42,610 nt of DNA from Caulobacteraceae bacterium (GCA_947378235.1 CANCJE010000008.1:1-42610); one strand, 5' to 3'. Shown: positions 8,008 to 17,793, numbered from the stretch's first letter. The notes: generated by a model not told the origin, from the sequence alone. Program-made: numbers and translations.

Positions 8008-8580
8008 TTGATCAACCGCCTACCCGATCCTGACGCCGACCTGGTCCTTCGGGTTGGACGCGGTGATCTGGCTGCGGTTCAGGCCCTGATGGCGCGAAAA
8101 CTGCCCCGGATGCTGGCCTTGGCCCGGCGGATGTTGGGCGACGCATCGGAGGCAGAGGATGTGGCGCAGGAGGTGATGGTGAGGGCTTGGCGTCAGGCCC
8201 CGACCTGGCAGCCCGGCACCGCGCGGTTCGATAGCTGGATGCACAGGGTGGCCTTGAACCTTTGCTATGATCGGCTCCGTCGCCAACGCGAACGACCGAT
8301 GGCAGAGCCCCCTGACCAGATTGACCCCGGCCCGGCCCCTGATGCTGGACTTATGGGAATGGAGATCAAGGATCAGGTCGAGGCGGCAATCGCCAAATTA
8401 CCAGAGCGTCAGAGGGAGGCGATTGTGCTGTGTCATTATCAGGAGCTTGGCAATATCGAGGCGGCGGCGCTGATGGAGATCAGTGTCGAGGCGCTCGAAA
8501 GCCTGCTGTCTCGTGGACGCCGCGCCCTTCGCCTGCTTCTTAATCCCTTGAATGATCGTCGATTGGAGGGCCTCGCATGA
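8008..8580 (+). CDS. ECF-type RNA polymerase sigma factor
   Basis: A 190-residue sigma-70-family factor of the extracytoplasmic-function type. Region 2 is recognisable in the segment with ASEAEDVAQEVMVRAWRQ and in SWMHRVALNLCYDRLRRQRE. Region 4 follows with LPERQREAIVLCHYQELGN and a helix-turn-helix ending in LLSRGRRALR. It has no region 3. The start is a TTG at 8008 preceded by AGAGG; the next in-frame ATG would cut away the start of region 2. Its stop overlaps the next start in ATGA, indicating translational coupling to the putative anti-sigma factor. Confidence 0.9.
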   Translation: MINRLPDPDADLVLRVGRGDLAAVQALMARKLPRMLALARRMLGDASEAEDVAQEVMVRAWRQAPTWQPGTARFDSWMHRVALNLCYDRLRRQRERPMAEPPDQIDPGPAPDAGLMGMEIKDQVEAAIAKLPERQREAIVLCHYQELGNIEAAALMEISVEALESLLSRGRRALRLLLNPLNDRRLEGLA

Positions 8581-9014
8581 CCCCGGAACGGTTTGAACAG
8601 TTGGCTGAGGCCTATGGCTCTGATCTTCGCCGCTGGCCCAAGACCGAGCAGGCTAAGGCCGAGCAGCTACGCCAAGAGCGCCCGGTCTGGGCCCGTCAAT
8701 GCCTAGACGAGGCAGCGGATCTCGACGACCTTCTAGGCCTCTATCGCGTTGAGGCCCCATCGATGGCCCTGCGAGAGCAGGTCGTGGCGATGGCTCCAAG
8801 ACCCCAACGGTCCCTGTTGTCCAAACTGTTGGGCGAATGGCGCGGGTGGGGCATGGGCTTGGCGGCTGCAGGCGTTGCGGGCCTGATGGTGGGTATCGGC
8901 TCGGTCAGTCTGGTGATGGCCGATCAATCGACTGATGTGACGGTCGCCAGCGCCCTTGATGGTCAATCGGTCTATTCGGAGGCCGTCGCCTTCGGTGCGG
9001 AGGAGAAATTATGA
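8577..9014 (+). CDS. putative membrane anti-sigma factor
   Basis: A 145-residue protein I do not recognise by family. The N-terminal 80 residues are charged and helical (about 60 contain LDDLL-type heptads), followed by one transmembrane segment at about 91-114 and a short periplasmic tail. This topology and its four-base ATGA overlap with the ECF sigma gene fit a membrane anti-sigma factor. There is no visible zinc HxxxCxxC motif, so it is not a ZAS-type protein. Its own stop overlaps the next gene's start by four bases (9011-9014). Confidence 0.6.
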   Translation: MTPERFEQLAEAYGSDLRRWPKTEQAKAEQLRQERPVWARQCLDEAADLDDLLGLYRVEAPSMALREQVVAMAPRPQRSLLSKLLGEWRGWGMGLAAAGVAGLMVGIGSVSLVMADQSTDVTVASALDGQSVYSEAVAFGAEEKL

Positions 9015-9553
9015 GCCCGCGCGCTTTAAAAATGGGTCTGGCCCTATCACTGGTCTTGAACATGTTCCTCTTGATGGCCGTCGGCGGAGCCATCGCCATG
9101 CGCCACCAGCTGATGGCCAATGGTCGCGGCGACCGACCCAACTCGATCATGCGCCTGACCAAGGACATGCCACCGGAAAGCCGCAAGGCCATGCGCCAGG
9201 TCCTGCGCGAGGCTGTGGTGGCCACTATGCCCGACCTCAAGACGGCTCATGACGCGCGCATCGCCGCTGCCGACAGCTTGGCCGCCGCCAAGCCTGACCG
9301 CGCCCTGATCGACAGCAATCTTCAAAGGGCCCGCGAAGCCGAGATGCGGGCGCGGGCCGGCATGGAATCCGCAGCCGTGACCTATGCCCTAACCGTCAGC
9401 CCAGACGATCGGGCTCGCATTGCCGAAAGCTTTCGACGCCCTGCGCCCAGCGCCATGCGGCATGGCGGGCCGGGCTTTATGAGAGGTGAAGGGCGCGGGC
9501 CTCGACCGGATGATGACCCCGAAGACCGAGGACCACCGCCGCCTGCGCCCTAG
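9011..9553 (+). CDS. periplasmic heavy-metal sensor/resistance-like protein
   Basis: A 180-residue protein with an N-terminal membrane anchor (about residues 7-29) and a helical periplasmic domain resembling the heavy-metal resistance (CnrX/Metal_resist) family. It has MPPESRKAMRQVLRE, then a long Ala/Arg-rich helix pair, then a disordered Gly/Pro/Asp tail ending in PPPPAP. In related loci such proteins sense a metal or stress signal and control release of the ECF sigma factor. It overlaps the anti-sigma gene by four bases, completing a three-gene coupled operon. The signal it senses is unknown. It ends seven bases from the convergent pheT gene. Confidence 0.7.
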   Translation: MSPRALKMGLALSLVLNMFLLMAVGGAIAMRHQLMANGRGDRPNSIMRLTKDMPPESRKAMRQVLREAVVATMPDLKTAHDARIAAADSLAAAKPDRALIDSNLQRAREAEMRARAGMESAAVTYALTVSPDDRARIAESFRRPAPSAMRHGGPGFMRGEGRGPRPDDDPEDRGPPPPAP

Positions 9554-9559
9554 TCCGGC

Positions 9560-11944
9560 CTAACCGCGTAGGGTTCCGCCCGCCTTTTGCACGGCGGCAA
9601 TGATCTTGGCCGACAGGGCCTCGATCTCGGCCTCGGTCAGGGTCTGATCCTTGGGCTGGATCGTGACCTCAAGGGCCACGGACTTGCATCCGGCGGCAAC
9701 GCCTTGGCCTTGATAGACGTCGAAGACACGGGCATGGGCGATCAGGGCCTTATCCGCACCCAGCACCGCCTTGATCAGATCACCAGCCGCCTTGTCCTGT
9801 TCAACAATGAAGGCATAGTCGCGGCTGAGCGGCATCAGGCTGGAGGCCTCATAGCCGGGCTTGGACTTGCCCTTGCGCTTGGGTTCCGGCACCGAGTCGA
9901 GCCACAGCTCAAAGCCATAGACCGGACCGTCAACATCGAGCGCCTTCAGAACGCTGGGGTGCAAGGCCCCGAACTCTGCAACCACGGCCTTTGGGCCAAG
10001 CTGGAGGCGCGCGGAGCGGCCAGGGTGCCACCAGGGCGAATTGCTGCCCTGAGCGGTCTGAAGCGAGGCTACGGGCGCTCCCAGCTCTTCTAAGAGGGCC
10101 ATCAGGTCGCTCTTGACCGTAAAGACATCTTCCGCCGCGCCCTGATCCCAACGGCGAGGCGCATGGGGGGCGATCAGGCCGGTAATGGCGGTGCGCTGAT
10201 CCTTGGGCCGATCCCCGGCAAAGACGGGGCCGACCTCGAACAGGGCCACATCGGCAAAGCCGCGCTTGGCATTGCGGCCCGCCGCCTCAATCAGGTTGGG
10301 CAGGATCGAGGGGCGCATACAGTCCAGATCCGATGCAATCGGATTGGATAGGACCACAGCCTCATCACCGCCGCCAAACAGGCTGGCGGTCTTGCGAGAG
10401 GTGAAGGACCAGGTCAGAGCCTCGGCATAGCCCAGCGCGGCCATAGCCCGACGCCCCATCCGGGCGCGATTTTGCCTGACGGTAAGGATGCCGCTCGCCG
10501 CGCTGATGACCGGCGGCAAGGGCGTGGAAGGCAGAGCGCCATAGCCGGCGATACGGGCCACTTCCTCGACCAGATCAGCCTTGCCCTCGACATCGCGCCG
10601 CCAGCTTGGCGGGGTGACCTGAACCGTCGTGCCCGCCCCTTCAATGGCAAAACCAAGGTGAGCCAGGATCTCGAAGGTCCGCTCGCGGGTGACCGACAGG
10701 CCTGACAGACGCTGCACATAGTCCGGATCAAAACTGATGGCACCGGGCGCTGCAGGCGCAGCACCGGCGACCAAGACCTCCGACGCCTCACCACCGCAAA
10801 GCTCAAGGATCAGCTTGGTGGCCAACTCGAGGCCGGGCACGACAAAGCCGGTATCGACCGTGCGGGCAAACCGGTACTGGGCATCGGACGAGATCCCGGT
10901 GGCCCGGCCCGTCTGGGCGGTGATGAGGGGATCAAACCAGGCGCTTTCGATAAAGACGCTGGTGGTCGTCTCTGAACAGCCCGTGCTCTCGCCGCCCATC
11001 ACGCCGCCAAGACCCAGGGGACCGGAAGCATCAGCGATGACGCACATATCTGCGGTCAGGGTGTAGGTCTTGCCGTCCAGCGCCTCGAGGCTTTCGCCCT
11101 CAAGTCCCATTCGGGCCTCAATCACGGCACCGCTTAGCTTGTCGACATCATAGACGTGCAGCGGGCGGGCGCGGTCGTAGGACAGAAGGTTGGTGACATC
11201 GACCAGCGCATTGATCGAGCGCAGTCCGACGGACTTGAGCTTGGCCTGCAGCCAGTCTGGCGAAGGCCCGTTCTTGACGCCTCTGATCACCCGACCCGCA
11301 AACAGGGGGCAGGCCTGCGGGGCGGTCAGACGAATCTCGATCGGACAGGGGAAGCTGCCCGGCACGGCCGCGACGCTGAGGTCCTTCAAGCGGCCAATAC
11401 CGGTCGCGGCCAGATCGCGGGCAATGCCAGCGACACCAAGCCAGTCAGGACGATTGGGGGTGACTTCGAAATCAATGACGGCTTCGAGGCCCAGCGCCTC
11501 CGCAACGGGGGTTCCGACGGCCAGATCGCCAGAAAGCTCCATAATACCGTCAGACTCTTCGGCCGTTTCCAGCTCCGCCGCCGAACAGAGCATGCCGTTG
11601 GAGACCACGCCTCGAACCGGCTTTTCCACCAGAGTCACATCAAGACCGGGCACATAGGCACCGATGGGGGCATAGATGGTGGTCAGGCCCGCGCGAGCAT
11701 TGGGCGCGCCGCAGACGATCTCCTTGCGGCCATCAACCGTATCGACCTGACAGACCCGCAAACGGTCAGCATTGGGATGCTGCTCGGCACTGACAATGCG
11801 CGCAACCGTAAAGGCCGCCAGCTTTTGGGCTGGATTTTCGACATGCTCGACCTCAAGGCCCGCCATGGTCATGGCGTCAACAATCTCTTGCGCGCTCGCC
11901 GTGGTTTCCAGGTGCTGCTTGAGCCAGGACAGGGTGAATTTCAT
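9560..11944 (-). CDS. pheT: phenylalanine--tRNA ligase beta subunit
   Basis: A 794-residue subunit of the (alpha-beta)2 phenylalanyl-tRNA synthetase. It shows the N-terminal EMAP/tRNA-binding OB domain ([20 protein letters not shown], about residues 48-67), the B3/B4 editing domain, the B5 domain and the C-terminal ferredoxin-fold anticodon-binding domain ([12 protein letters not shown]... to the end). Full length for the family. It starts with ATG 11944, 39 bases after the pheS stop, and ends tail-to-tail with the metal-sensor gene with only six bases between, leaving no room for a separate terminator. Confidence 0.97.
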   Translation of the reverse strand: MKFTLSWLKQHLETTASAQEIVDAMTMAGLEVEHVENPAQKLAAFTVARIVSAEQHPNADRLRVCQVDTVDGRKEIVCGAPNARAGLTTIYAPIGAYVPGLDVTLVEKPVRGVVSNGMLCSAAELETAEESDGIMELSGDLAVGTPVAEALGLEAVIDFEVTPNRPDWLGVAGIARDLAATGIGRLKDLSVAAVPGSFPCPIEIRLTAPQACPLFAGRVIRGVKNGPSPDWLQAKLKSVGLRSINALVDVTNLLSYDRARPLHVYDVDKLSGAVIEARMGLEGESLEALDGKTYTLTADMCVIADASGPLGLGGVMGGESTGCSETTTSVFIESAWFDPLITAQTGRATGISSDAQYRFARTVDTGFVVPGLELATKLILELCGGEASEVLVAGAAPAAPGAISFDPDYVQRLSGLSVTRERTFEILAHLGFAIEGAGTTVQVTPPSWRRDVEGKADLVEEVARIAGYGALPSTPLPPVISAASGILTVRQNRARMGRRAMAALGYAEALTWSFTSRKTASLFGGGDEAVVLSNPIASDLDCMRPSILPNLIEAAGRNAKRGFADVALFEVGPVFAGDRPKDQRTAITGLIAPHAPRRWDQGAAEDVFTVKSDLMALLEELGAPVASLQTAQGSNSPWWHPGRSARLQLGPKAVVAEFGALHPSVLKALDVDGPVYGFELWLDSVPEPKRKGKSKPGYEASSLMPLSRDYAFIVEQDKAAGDLIKAVLGADKALIAHARVFDVYQGQGVAAGCKSVALEVTIQPKDQTLTEAEIEALSAKIIAAVQKAGGTLRG

Positions 11945-11983
11945 CGGTTTGTACTCAGATAGAGAAAGGTAAAAAGGCCGAAA

Positions 11984-13057
11984 TCAGCTCAAACCACCCG
12001 CCGCGCTAGGCGCTGCAAAGGGACTAAAGCCATAGTGGGCCAACCAGCGCACATCGCTGGCAAACATATCGCGAAGGTCCGGCACGCCATATTTCAACAT
12101 GGCCAGACGGTCGACGCCCATGCCAAAGGCAAAGCCCTGCCACTCGTCTGGATCAAGGCCGCAGTTCTTGATGACATTGGGATGGACCATGCCGCAGCCT
12201 AGAACCTCTAGCCAGCTAGAGCCTTGGCCCACCTTCAGCTCGCCGCCCGTGCGGTCGCACTGAACATCCAACTCGGCAGAAGGTTCGGTAAAGGGGAAGT
12301 GGTGGGGGCGAAAACGGGTGACGACATCGCTGGTCTCAAAGAACCGGCCGACAAAGGTCTCCAAGGTCCATTTCAGGTGGCCCATATGGATATTGCGATC
12401 AATCACCAGTCCCTCGACCTGATGGAACATCGGCGGGTGGGTCTGGTCACTGTCTTTGCGATAGGTCCGGCCCGGCGCGATGATGCGGATGGGCGGGGCC
12501 TGCGAGACCATAGTGCGGATCTGGACCGGGCTCGTATGGGTGCGCAGCAACATCCGTTCTCCCGCCTCATTAGGCGAGAAGAAGAAGGTGTCGTGGGTCT
12601 CACGCGCCGGATGCTTGGGCGGGAAGTTCAGAGCGGTGAAGTTGTGGAAGTCGTCTTCAATGTCCGGGCCATCGGCGACGGCAAAGCCCATCTCGGCAAA
12701 GATGGCGGTCATCTCGTCCATCACCTGCATGGTCGGATGGACGCTGCCCCGGCGGCGCGGCGGCGCGGGCAAGGTCAGGTCGAGACGTTCAGCAGCCAGT
12801 TGGGCATCCAGGGCTGCGGCTTCCAGCGCGGTCTTGCGCTCGGTCAGCACGGCCTGAACCCGATCACGCAGGCCATTGATCAGTGGCCCCTGCTCGCGGC
12901 GCTCATCTGGGCCCATAGACCCGAGCCCCTTCAACAGGGCTGAGATCGAGCCCGACTTGCCCAACACAGTGACGCGCACAGCGTCTAGCCCCGCCAGATC
13001 GGCCGATGCTTGGACGGCCGAGACGATCTCGGCTTCAAGGGTCGCGAGGTCAGTCAT
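11984..13057 (-). CDS. pheS: phenylalanine--tRNA ligase alpha subunit
   Basis: A 357-residue class II catalytic subunit that activates phenylalanine and charges tRNA-Phe with PheT. The N-terminal coiled-coil (about 1-90) carries tRNA. Motif 2 is visible in [20 protein letters not shown] and motif 3 in [17 protein letters not shown], with the conserved FDGPDI-type loop here as [17 protein letters not shown] 13057 lies 35 bases after a hairpin in the rplT-pheS gap, which may be an attenuator. Confidence 0.97.
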   Translation of the reverse strand: MTDLATLEAEIVSAVQASADLAGLDAVRVTVLGKSGSISALLKGLGSMGPDERREQGPLINGLRDRVQAVLTERKTALEAAALDAQLAAERLDLTLPAPPRRRGSVHPTMQVMDEMTAIFAEMGFAVADGPDIEDDFHNFTALNFPPKHPARETHDTFFFSPNEAGERMLLRTHTSPVQIRTMVSQAPPIRIIAPGRTYRKDSDQTHPPMFHQVEGLVIDRNIHMGHLKWTLETFVGRFFETSDVVTRFRPHHFPFTEPSAELDVQCDRTGGELKVGQGSSWLEVLGCGMVHPNVIKNCGLDPDEWQGFAFGMGVDRLAMLKYGVPDLRDMFASDVRWLAHYGFSPFAAPSAAGGLS

Positions 13058-13091
13058 GAAAAGCGCCTATTTTGGTAGGGTAAAACGCCAA

Positions 13092-13121
13092 ACGGCGCGG
13101 GGCTATAAGCGCCCGCGCCGT
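13092..13121 (-). terminator. attenuator/terminator-like hairpin before pheS
   Basis: On the minus strand ACGGCGCGGG (13121-13112) pairs with CCCGCGCCGT (13101-13092), ten perfect GC-rich pairs around a 10-base loop, then TTTGGCGTTTTA. It sits between rplT (ends 13157) and pheS (starts 13057). The broken T stretch fits a partial terminator. No short Phe-rich leader peptide is evident beside it. Confidence 0.6.
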
Positions 13122-13156
13122 CAAGGTCTATGGGAAGAGCCGAAGCTCAACAAGCC

Positions 13157-13513
13157 TTAGGCCAGGGCTGCACGAACCTTGTCAGCGATGGCCTTAAACG
13201 CGGCAGGATCGGCTGCGGCGACGTCGGACAGAACCTTACGGTCCATCTCGATGCCAGCCAGATCGAGGCCGTGCACGAATTGCGAGTAGGTGAAGCCTTC
13301 CAAGCGGGCAGCAGCGTTGATGCGCTGAATCCACAGGGCCCGGAACGAGCGCTTCTTATTGCGACGGTCGCGATAGGCATATTGCCCAGCGCGGTCGACG
13401 GCGGCCTTAGCCGTCTTGATGGTATTCTTGCGGCGGCCAGAGAAACCCTTGGCCTGCTCGAGAACTTTTTTGTGTCTAGCGTGGGAGACTACGCCCCGTT
13501 TAACGCGCGCCAT
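13157..13513 (-). CDS. rplT: 50S ribosomal protein L20
   Basis: A 118-residue basic ribosomal protein needed for early 50S assembly. The sequence begins [18 protein letters not shown] and continues with [14 protein letters not shown] and [19 protein letters not shown], all diagnostic. Length is standard. It lies 41 bases after rpmI, in the usual rpmI-rplT order, and precedes pheST. Confidence 0.98.
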   Translation of the reverse strand: MARVKRGVVSHARHKKVLEQAKGFSGRRKNTIKTAKAAVDRAGQYAYRDRRNKKRSFRALWIQRINAAARLEGFTYSQFVHGLDLAGIEMDRKVLSDVAAADPAAFKAIADKVRAALA

Positions 13514-13554
13514 ATGAGATCACCTTGAATTAAAATTGCAGGAACAAGCGCCGG

Positions 13555-13752
13555 TCAGGCGTAGGGCATGAACAGCTTGATGATTTTGGTGTCGGCGTCC
13601 GACATCACCTTCGTCCCGCGGTTTTGGCGGATATATTTGGCATTGTGGCTGATCAAGCGGTGACGCTTGCCCGCAACGCCAGCCTTGATCCGGCCGGTCG
13701 CAGTGATCTTGAAGCGCTTTTTAACGCCAGATTTGGTCTTCAACTTCGGCAT
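13555..13752 (-). CDS. rpmI: 50S ribosomal protein L35
   Basis: A 65-residue basic ribosomal protein beginning [15 protein letters not shown], with the family's [10 protein letters not shown] segment. Full length. It is first in the rpmI-rplT-pheS-pheT block; infC, which often precedes it in other bacteria, is absent here. The operon promoter should lie in the 167-base gap 13753-13919, where I see a 10-base palindrome (CAAGGCCTTG, 13873-13882) but no confident -35/-10 pair. Confidence 0.98.
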   Translation of the reverse strand: MPKLKTKSGVKKRFKITATGRIKAGVAGKRHRLISHNAKYIRQNRGTKVMSDADTKIIKLFMPYA

Positions 13753-13919
13753 TTTGCTGCAGAGCCTTTAACAGCCCTGTCCTCTGATGGTGCACTAAGA
13801 GACGCCATGGCATGCCTAATGGCCAGGCGACTTGTAAGAACCGGTGCTTCTAAGGGAAATGGGGCGATGACGCAAGGCCTTGGCGGGATTCAGCAAAGCC
13901 AGCAACGGCCGATGCGATC

Positions 13920-15329
13920 CTAGCTCGGTCTTGGCAGAACCAGCGCGACCCGAAGGCCCGGTCCGCTGCCGTTTAAGGCCCCGGGCCCTTCGTCCAGTTC
14001 CAGCCGCCCGCCATGGGCTTCGGCGACGGCAGCGACCAGCGATAGGCCAAGTCCTGCACCGGGCTGGCTGCGGCTATGTTCCAAACGCACGAACCTTTGA
14101 ACCACGCGCGGTCGGTCCGGTTCCGGCACACCCGGCCCCGTGTCCGTCACTGAAAACTCCACCTCGCCCGAGGCCCGCCGCCGGACGCGCAGCCTTACCG
14201 CGCCGCCCTCGGGCGTATATTTCACTGCATTGTCGAGGATATTGGCCAAGGCTTGGGCGATGAATTCACGGTTGCCGCGCACGGTCAGGGCGGGCGTTGC
14301 CTCCAGCTTGAACTCGATGGCCTTATCTTCGCAGAGGGGCTCATAGAGCTCTGCGACACCTTCGGCCAGGTCGCCCGGATCGAACCGAACCTGATCGGGG
14401 GCCTCGACCGCCGACTGCAGACGGGTGATGGCCAGAACCGCGTTGAAGGTGGCCAGCAGGCCATCGGCATCCTCTAACGCTTGCGCCAAGGCAGCCTGAG
14501 CATCACCCTTGCCTGCCTCGGCCTCGATCAGCGCCAATTCCAGCCGCGAGCGCAGGCGGCTCAAGGGCGAACGCAGATCATGAGCAATGGCGTCGCCGAC
14601 ATGGCGCAGTCCGCCCATGGACCGCTCGAGACGATCAAGCATGTCGTTCAGGCCCGAAGCCAGTTCGTCGAACTCATCATTAACCCCGCGCAGCGTCGCC
14701 CGCGCCGCAATATCGCCGCCCCTCACAGCGATCACCACACGATTGAGACCGACCATGGTCTCATTAACATTACGGCTGATCAGAACCCCGCCAGCCAACC
14801 CCAGCAAGATGACCAAGGCCCCCGCCCCCCAGATGGCCCGCAAGATCTTCAGAACAAAGGATTCGGCCTCACTGACATCGGACCCGACGAAGAGTATCTC
14901 GCCCCCCTGAAGCCGGACCTGTTGGCCGCGAGCCGAATGTCGAACCTCCGCACCATCGGGGTCGGTGTCGGTGACCTTGAAATTAACGCTCGTCTGCGTG
15001 CCATTGAAGCGTTCAACCGGTGAGGCCTCGATGGTTCCTGTGATCTTTTGACCGGTCCTGTCGAGCAACAGATAGAGGAAGGGGCGATCGCCCACCGCCC
15101 GCTCGACCATGGAATGGTTCAGCGCCTTGATACCGCCTTGACGATAGACTCCGGTGAGAGACTGGATTTCTTGGCCGATGGCGCGGTCCGCGCGGACGGT
15201 CACTTCGCCCGCTGTCGCAACGTAAATATAGCCCAAAAAGATGCTGGCCGCCGCCGCAAAGACGGTCAGGAACAGCAGGGTCAACCGAAAAGGCGTCGTG
15301 CGGAAGACCTGCGGCAGGACCCGTGCCAC
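13920..15329 (-). CDS. membrane sensor histidine kinase (HAMP type)
   Basis: A 469-residue transmembrane sensor kinase. Helix 1 is at about 14-40, then a periplasmic domain, helix 2 at about 165-195, a HAMP linker (about 195-245), and the H box AIAHDLRSPLSRL with phospho-acceptor H250. The ATPase domain follows with N (LANILDNAVKYTPEG), G1 (VTDTGPGVPEPD) and G2 (GAGLGLSLVAAVAEAHGG) boxes. It starts five bases after the response regulator gene and is its likely partner. In company with degP it probably watches envelope stress or metals; the signal is not visible. Confidence 0.93.
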   Translation of the reverse strand: MARVLPQVFRTTPFRLTLLFLTVFAAAASIFLGYIYVATAGEVTVRADRAIGQEIQSLTGVYRQGGIKALNHSMVERAVGDRPFLYLLLDRTGQKITGTIEASPVERFNGTQTSVNFKVTDTDPDGAEVRHSARGQQVRLQGGEILFVGSDVSEAESFVLKILRAIWGAGALVILLGLAGGVLISRNVNETMVGLNRVVIAVRGGDIAARATLRGVNDEFDELASGLNDMLDRLERSMGGLRHVGDAIAHDLRSPLSRLRSRLELALIEAEAGKGDAQAALAQALEDADGLLATFNAVLAITRLQSAVEAPDQVRFDPGDLAEGVAELYEPLCEDKAIEFKLEATPALTVRGNREFIAQALANILDNAVKYTPEGGAVRLRVRRRASGEVEFSVTDTGPGVPEPDRPRVVQRFVRLEHSRSQPGAGLGLSLVAAVAEAHGGRLELDEGPGALNGSGPGLRVALVLPRPS

Positions 15330-15334
15330 GGCCC

Positions 15335-16006
15335 TTAAGCGTCCAGCCGATAGCCTGCGCCGCGCACGGTCAGCAGCATAGGATGGTCAAAGCCCTTATC
15401 GATCTTGGCCCGCAGCCGCGAGACATGGACATCTATGACATTGGTCTGGGGATCGAAATGATATTCCCAAACCTTCTCGAGCAGCATGGTTCGGGTCACA
15501 GATTGGCCCGCATGGCGCATGAGATATTCCAACAGTTGGAATTCTCGGGGCTGAAGGTCGATCTCCTTGCCCTGTCGATGAACGATCCGGCCGATCAGGT
15601 CCATTTCCAGATCACCGACCTTGATCATAGTCTGGACGGAGCCCGTCTCGCGCCGCCGGGCCAGAGCCTCCACCCGGGCCGAAAGTTCGGCAAAGGCATA
15701 GGGCTTGACCAGATAGTCATCGCCGCCCGCCTTGAGGCCCGCGACCCGATCGTCAATCTCACCCAGGGCCGACAGGAACAGGACCGGCGTCTGATCTCCC
15801 TCGCGGCGCAGGGTCTCGACCAAGGTTAGGCCATCCATATTGGGCATCATGCGGTCAACGACCAGGACATGAAACCCGCCCGCCTGAGCGGCCGCGAGAC
15901 CAAGAACCCCGTCGGCGGCATGAACGGTCTCTATTCCGGCTTCTGATAGGCCACGAGCCATGGCCCCGGCGGCCTCGACATCATCTTCAACAATGAGAAT
16001 ACGCAT
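15335..16006 (-). CDS. OmpR-family response regulator
   Basis: A 223-residue transcription factor with a receiver domain (D51 as phosphorylation site, K101 in VKPYAF) and a C-terminal winged helix (about 130-223, ending TVRGAGYRLDA). ATG 16006 is chosen because the receiver begins right there with MRILIVEDD and a GGGGG ribosome-site-like run precedes it. An in-frame ATG at 16066 would add 20 unrelated residues and run through a perfect hairpin. It lies downstream of degP and upstream of the kinase, and may regulate degP. Confidence 0.94.
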   Translation of the reverse strand: MRILIVEDDVEAAGAMARGLSEAGIETVHAADGVLGLAAAQAGGFHVLVVDRMMPNMDGLTLVETLRREGDQTPVLFLSALGEIDDRVAGLKAGGDDYLVKPYAFAELSARVEALARRRETGSVQTMIKVGDLEMDLIGRIVHRQGKEIDLQPREFQLLEYLMRHAGQSVTRTMLLEKVWEYHFDPQTNVIDVHVSRLRAKIDKGFDHPMLLTVRGAGYRLDA

Positions 16007-16028
16007 GAGCCCCCCGGCAGAATCGAAA

Positions 16029-16056
16029 GGCGGGCCAGAGTTGCCTCTGGCCCGCC
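16029..16056 (-). terminator. perfect hairpin between degP and response regulator
   Basis: GGCGGGCCAGAG and CTCTGGCCCGCC (16029-16040/16045-16056) pair perfectly over 12 bases; read on the minus strand the loop is GCAA, a GNRA-type tetraloop, and the 3' side continues TTTCGATTCT. It begins seven bases after the degP stop and ends 23 bases before the regulator start. It looks like a partial terminator or an mRNA 3' stabiliser that would favour degP over the two-component genes. Confidence 0.7.
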
Positions 16057-16062
16057 CAAGCT

Positions 16063-17649
16063 TCACTTGGCCATCTTGATCAGGACGAACAGGGTCCGCC
16101 CGTCGCGATAGACCAGCAGCAGGACGCTTTCACGGCCCGAAGCCTTGGCCCCATCGACGGCAGCAGCCACATCCTGCGGGGTTGAAACGGCCTTATCGGC
16201 CACCCGCACCAGAACATCGCCGGTCTTCAGTCCCTTAAGGCCTGCATCAGAGGTTTGATTGACCCCTTCGACCAACACCCCACGGACCGTTTCTGGAACA
16301 TGGAACCGGCCGCGCGCGGCCTCATCCAGCGCACCGAGCGACATACCCAGTACCGCCGGACGCTTCGTCTTCGGCGCGTCTGGGGCGGATTCCGTTTCAC
16401 CGCTTGGCACCTTGCCATTCAGTTGAGCTTCGGACGGACGGACGCCAGCCTTGACCTCAAGGGTCTTGGGCTTGCCTTCGCGCAGGATGCTCAAGGTCAT
16501 GGTGTTGCCCGCCAAGGTCTTGGCCACTTCACGGGTCATTTCGGACGAGGAGGTCACGGACTTGCCATTAACGCTCAGGACCACATCACCGGGTTGGACA
16601 CCGGCCTTGTCGGCGGGTCCGCCGGGGACCACCTCGGCAACGATGGCACCCTTGCGGATGTTGATGCCCTGGGCCGCAGCCATCTCAGCGTCGAAGTTCT
16701 GAATCACAGCGCCCATATAGCCGCGAGAGACCTTACCGGTCTTGATCAGTTGCTTGGTGACCGTGTCAGCAATATCGGCAGGGATGGCAAAGCCAATACC
16801 AACCGAGCCGCCCGAGGGCGAGAAGATCGCCGTATTGACGCCAATCACGCGGCCATAGATGTCAAAGGTCGGACCACCAGAATTGCCGCGATTGATCGGG
16901 GCGTCGAGCTGGATGTAGTCGACAAAGGTCTCACCCAGTTCGCGGCCGAAGGCCGACACGATGCCTGAGGTGGCCGTCCCCCCCAGACCGAACGGATTAC
17001 CGACGGCGATGACCCAATCCCCAACGCGGGGCTTGGCGGATTTTTCGAAGTTCACAAAGGCAAAGTCCTTGCCCTCGACCTTGAGCACGGCCAGATCGGT
17101 CGCCTCGTCACGGCCGACTATGGTGGCCTTCAACTCACGCTCGTCCTTGAGCACGACCTTGATCTCAGCCGCATTTTCGACAACGTGATTATTGGTCACG
17201 ATGTAGCCATCAGCCGAGATAAAGAAGCCTGAACCGGCGGACTGGGCAGGACGACCACCCGGGGCCTGCTGCGATCCATCATCAGGCCCGTCCTCGCCCT
17301 CACCCTGTTGAGGTGCGCCGGGCACCGAGAAGGGGAAACCTTCAGCACCGGGAGGAACAGGGATCATGCGAAGGCCGGGGCGCCCCTTCATCTGAGGCTC
17401 GACCTTGGAGGTCACGTCGATGGACACCACCGCCGGAGCCACCTTGTCAAAAATATCGGCAAAGGACAGGGGCGCGCCGGGCGGGGGCGCAAAGACCGGC
17501 GCACCAGAGGCCTTATAGAGCTTCACTTCGCTGGACTGCGCAGCGGCGGGCGGCAGAGCCAGTCCCGTTCCGACCATGGCTGCCAAGGTCAAACCCACCC
17601 CAGCCACGGCACCCAAAATATATCCGCGCTTCTTATCAACCATGTTCAA
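16063..17649 (-). CDS. degP: DegP/HtrA-type periplasmic serine endoprotease
   Basis: A 528-residue Do-family protease/chaperone that degrades or refolds damaged envelope proteins. A signal peptide or N-terminal anchor spans about 10-37. The trypsin-like domain has the triad H155 (TNNHVV), D185 (ATDLAVLK) and S257 (NRGNSGGP). Two PDZ domains follow (about 300-395 and 430-525). Residues 115-135 form an acidic, Gln/Gly/Pro-rich loop. ATG 17649 has GAGGAAG eight to fourteen bases upstream. The 144-base gap to ccmH holds its promoter; regulation by the downstream two-component pair is likely but inferred. Confidence 0.95.
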   Translation of the reverse strand: MNMVDKKRGYILGAVAGVGLTLAAMVGTGLALPPAAAQSSEVKLYKASGAPVFAPPPGAPLSFADIFDKVAPAVVSIDVTSKVEPQMKGRPGLRMIPVPPGAEGFPFSVPGAPQQGEGEDGPDDGSQQAPGGRPAQSAGSGFFISADGYIVTNNHVVENAAEIKVVLKDERELKATIVGRDEATDLAVLKVEGKDFAFVNFEKSAKPRVGDWVIAVGNPFGLGGTATSGIVSAFGRELGETFVDYIQLDAPINRGNSGGPTFDIYGRVIGVNTAIFSPSGGSVGIGFAIPADIADTVTKQLIKTGKVSRGYMGAVIQNFDAEMAAAQGINIRKGAIVAEVVPGGPADKAGVQPGDVVLSVNGKSVTSSSEMTREVAKTLAGNTMTLSILREGKPKTLEVKAGVRPSEAQLNGKVPSGETESAPDAPKTKRPAVLGMSLGALDEAARGRFHVPETVRGVLVEGVNQTSDAGLKGLKTGDVLVRVADKAVSTPQDVAAAVDGAKASGRESVLLLVYRDGRTLFVLIKMAK

Positions 17650-17766
17650 TCTTCCTCGTTCTCGACTCCAAGGCTTGGATCGAGCCGTCCGCGCTTCAGC
17701 TTAAGAGCGAATGCCCGTTCACGCCAATGTTCTCAAGTTACCTTTGTGTCATCCGTCGGGAGATTC

Positions 17767-17788
17767 TTGTGGCGCAACTGCGGCACAA
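17767..17788. promoter_or_regulatory. imperfect palindrome upstream of degP
   Basis: TTGTGGCGCA and TGCGGCACAA (17767-17776/17779-17788) form a 22-base near-palindrome with one mismatched pair. It lies just after the ccmH stop and about 120 bases before degP. It could be an operator for degP or the end of the ccm transcript. No recognised promoter motif is attached to it. Confidence 0.25.
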
Positions 17789-17793
17789 CCGTG

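Noticed and set aside
16007..16066. Start of the response regulator at ATG 16066
   Set aside because: It would place 20 unrelated residues before the receiver domain and run through a perfect 12-pair hairpin.
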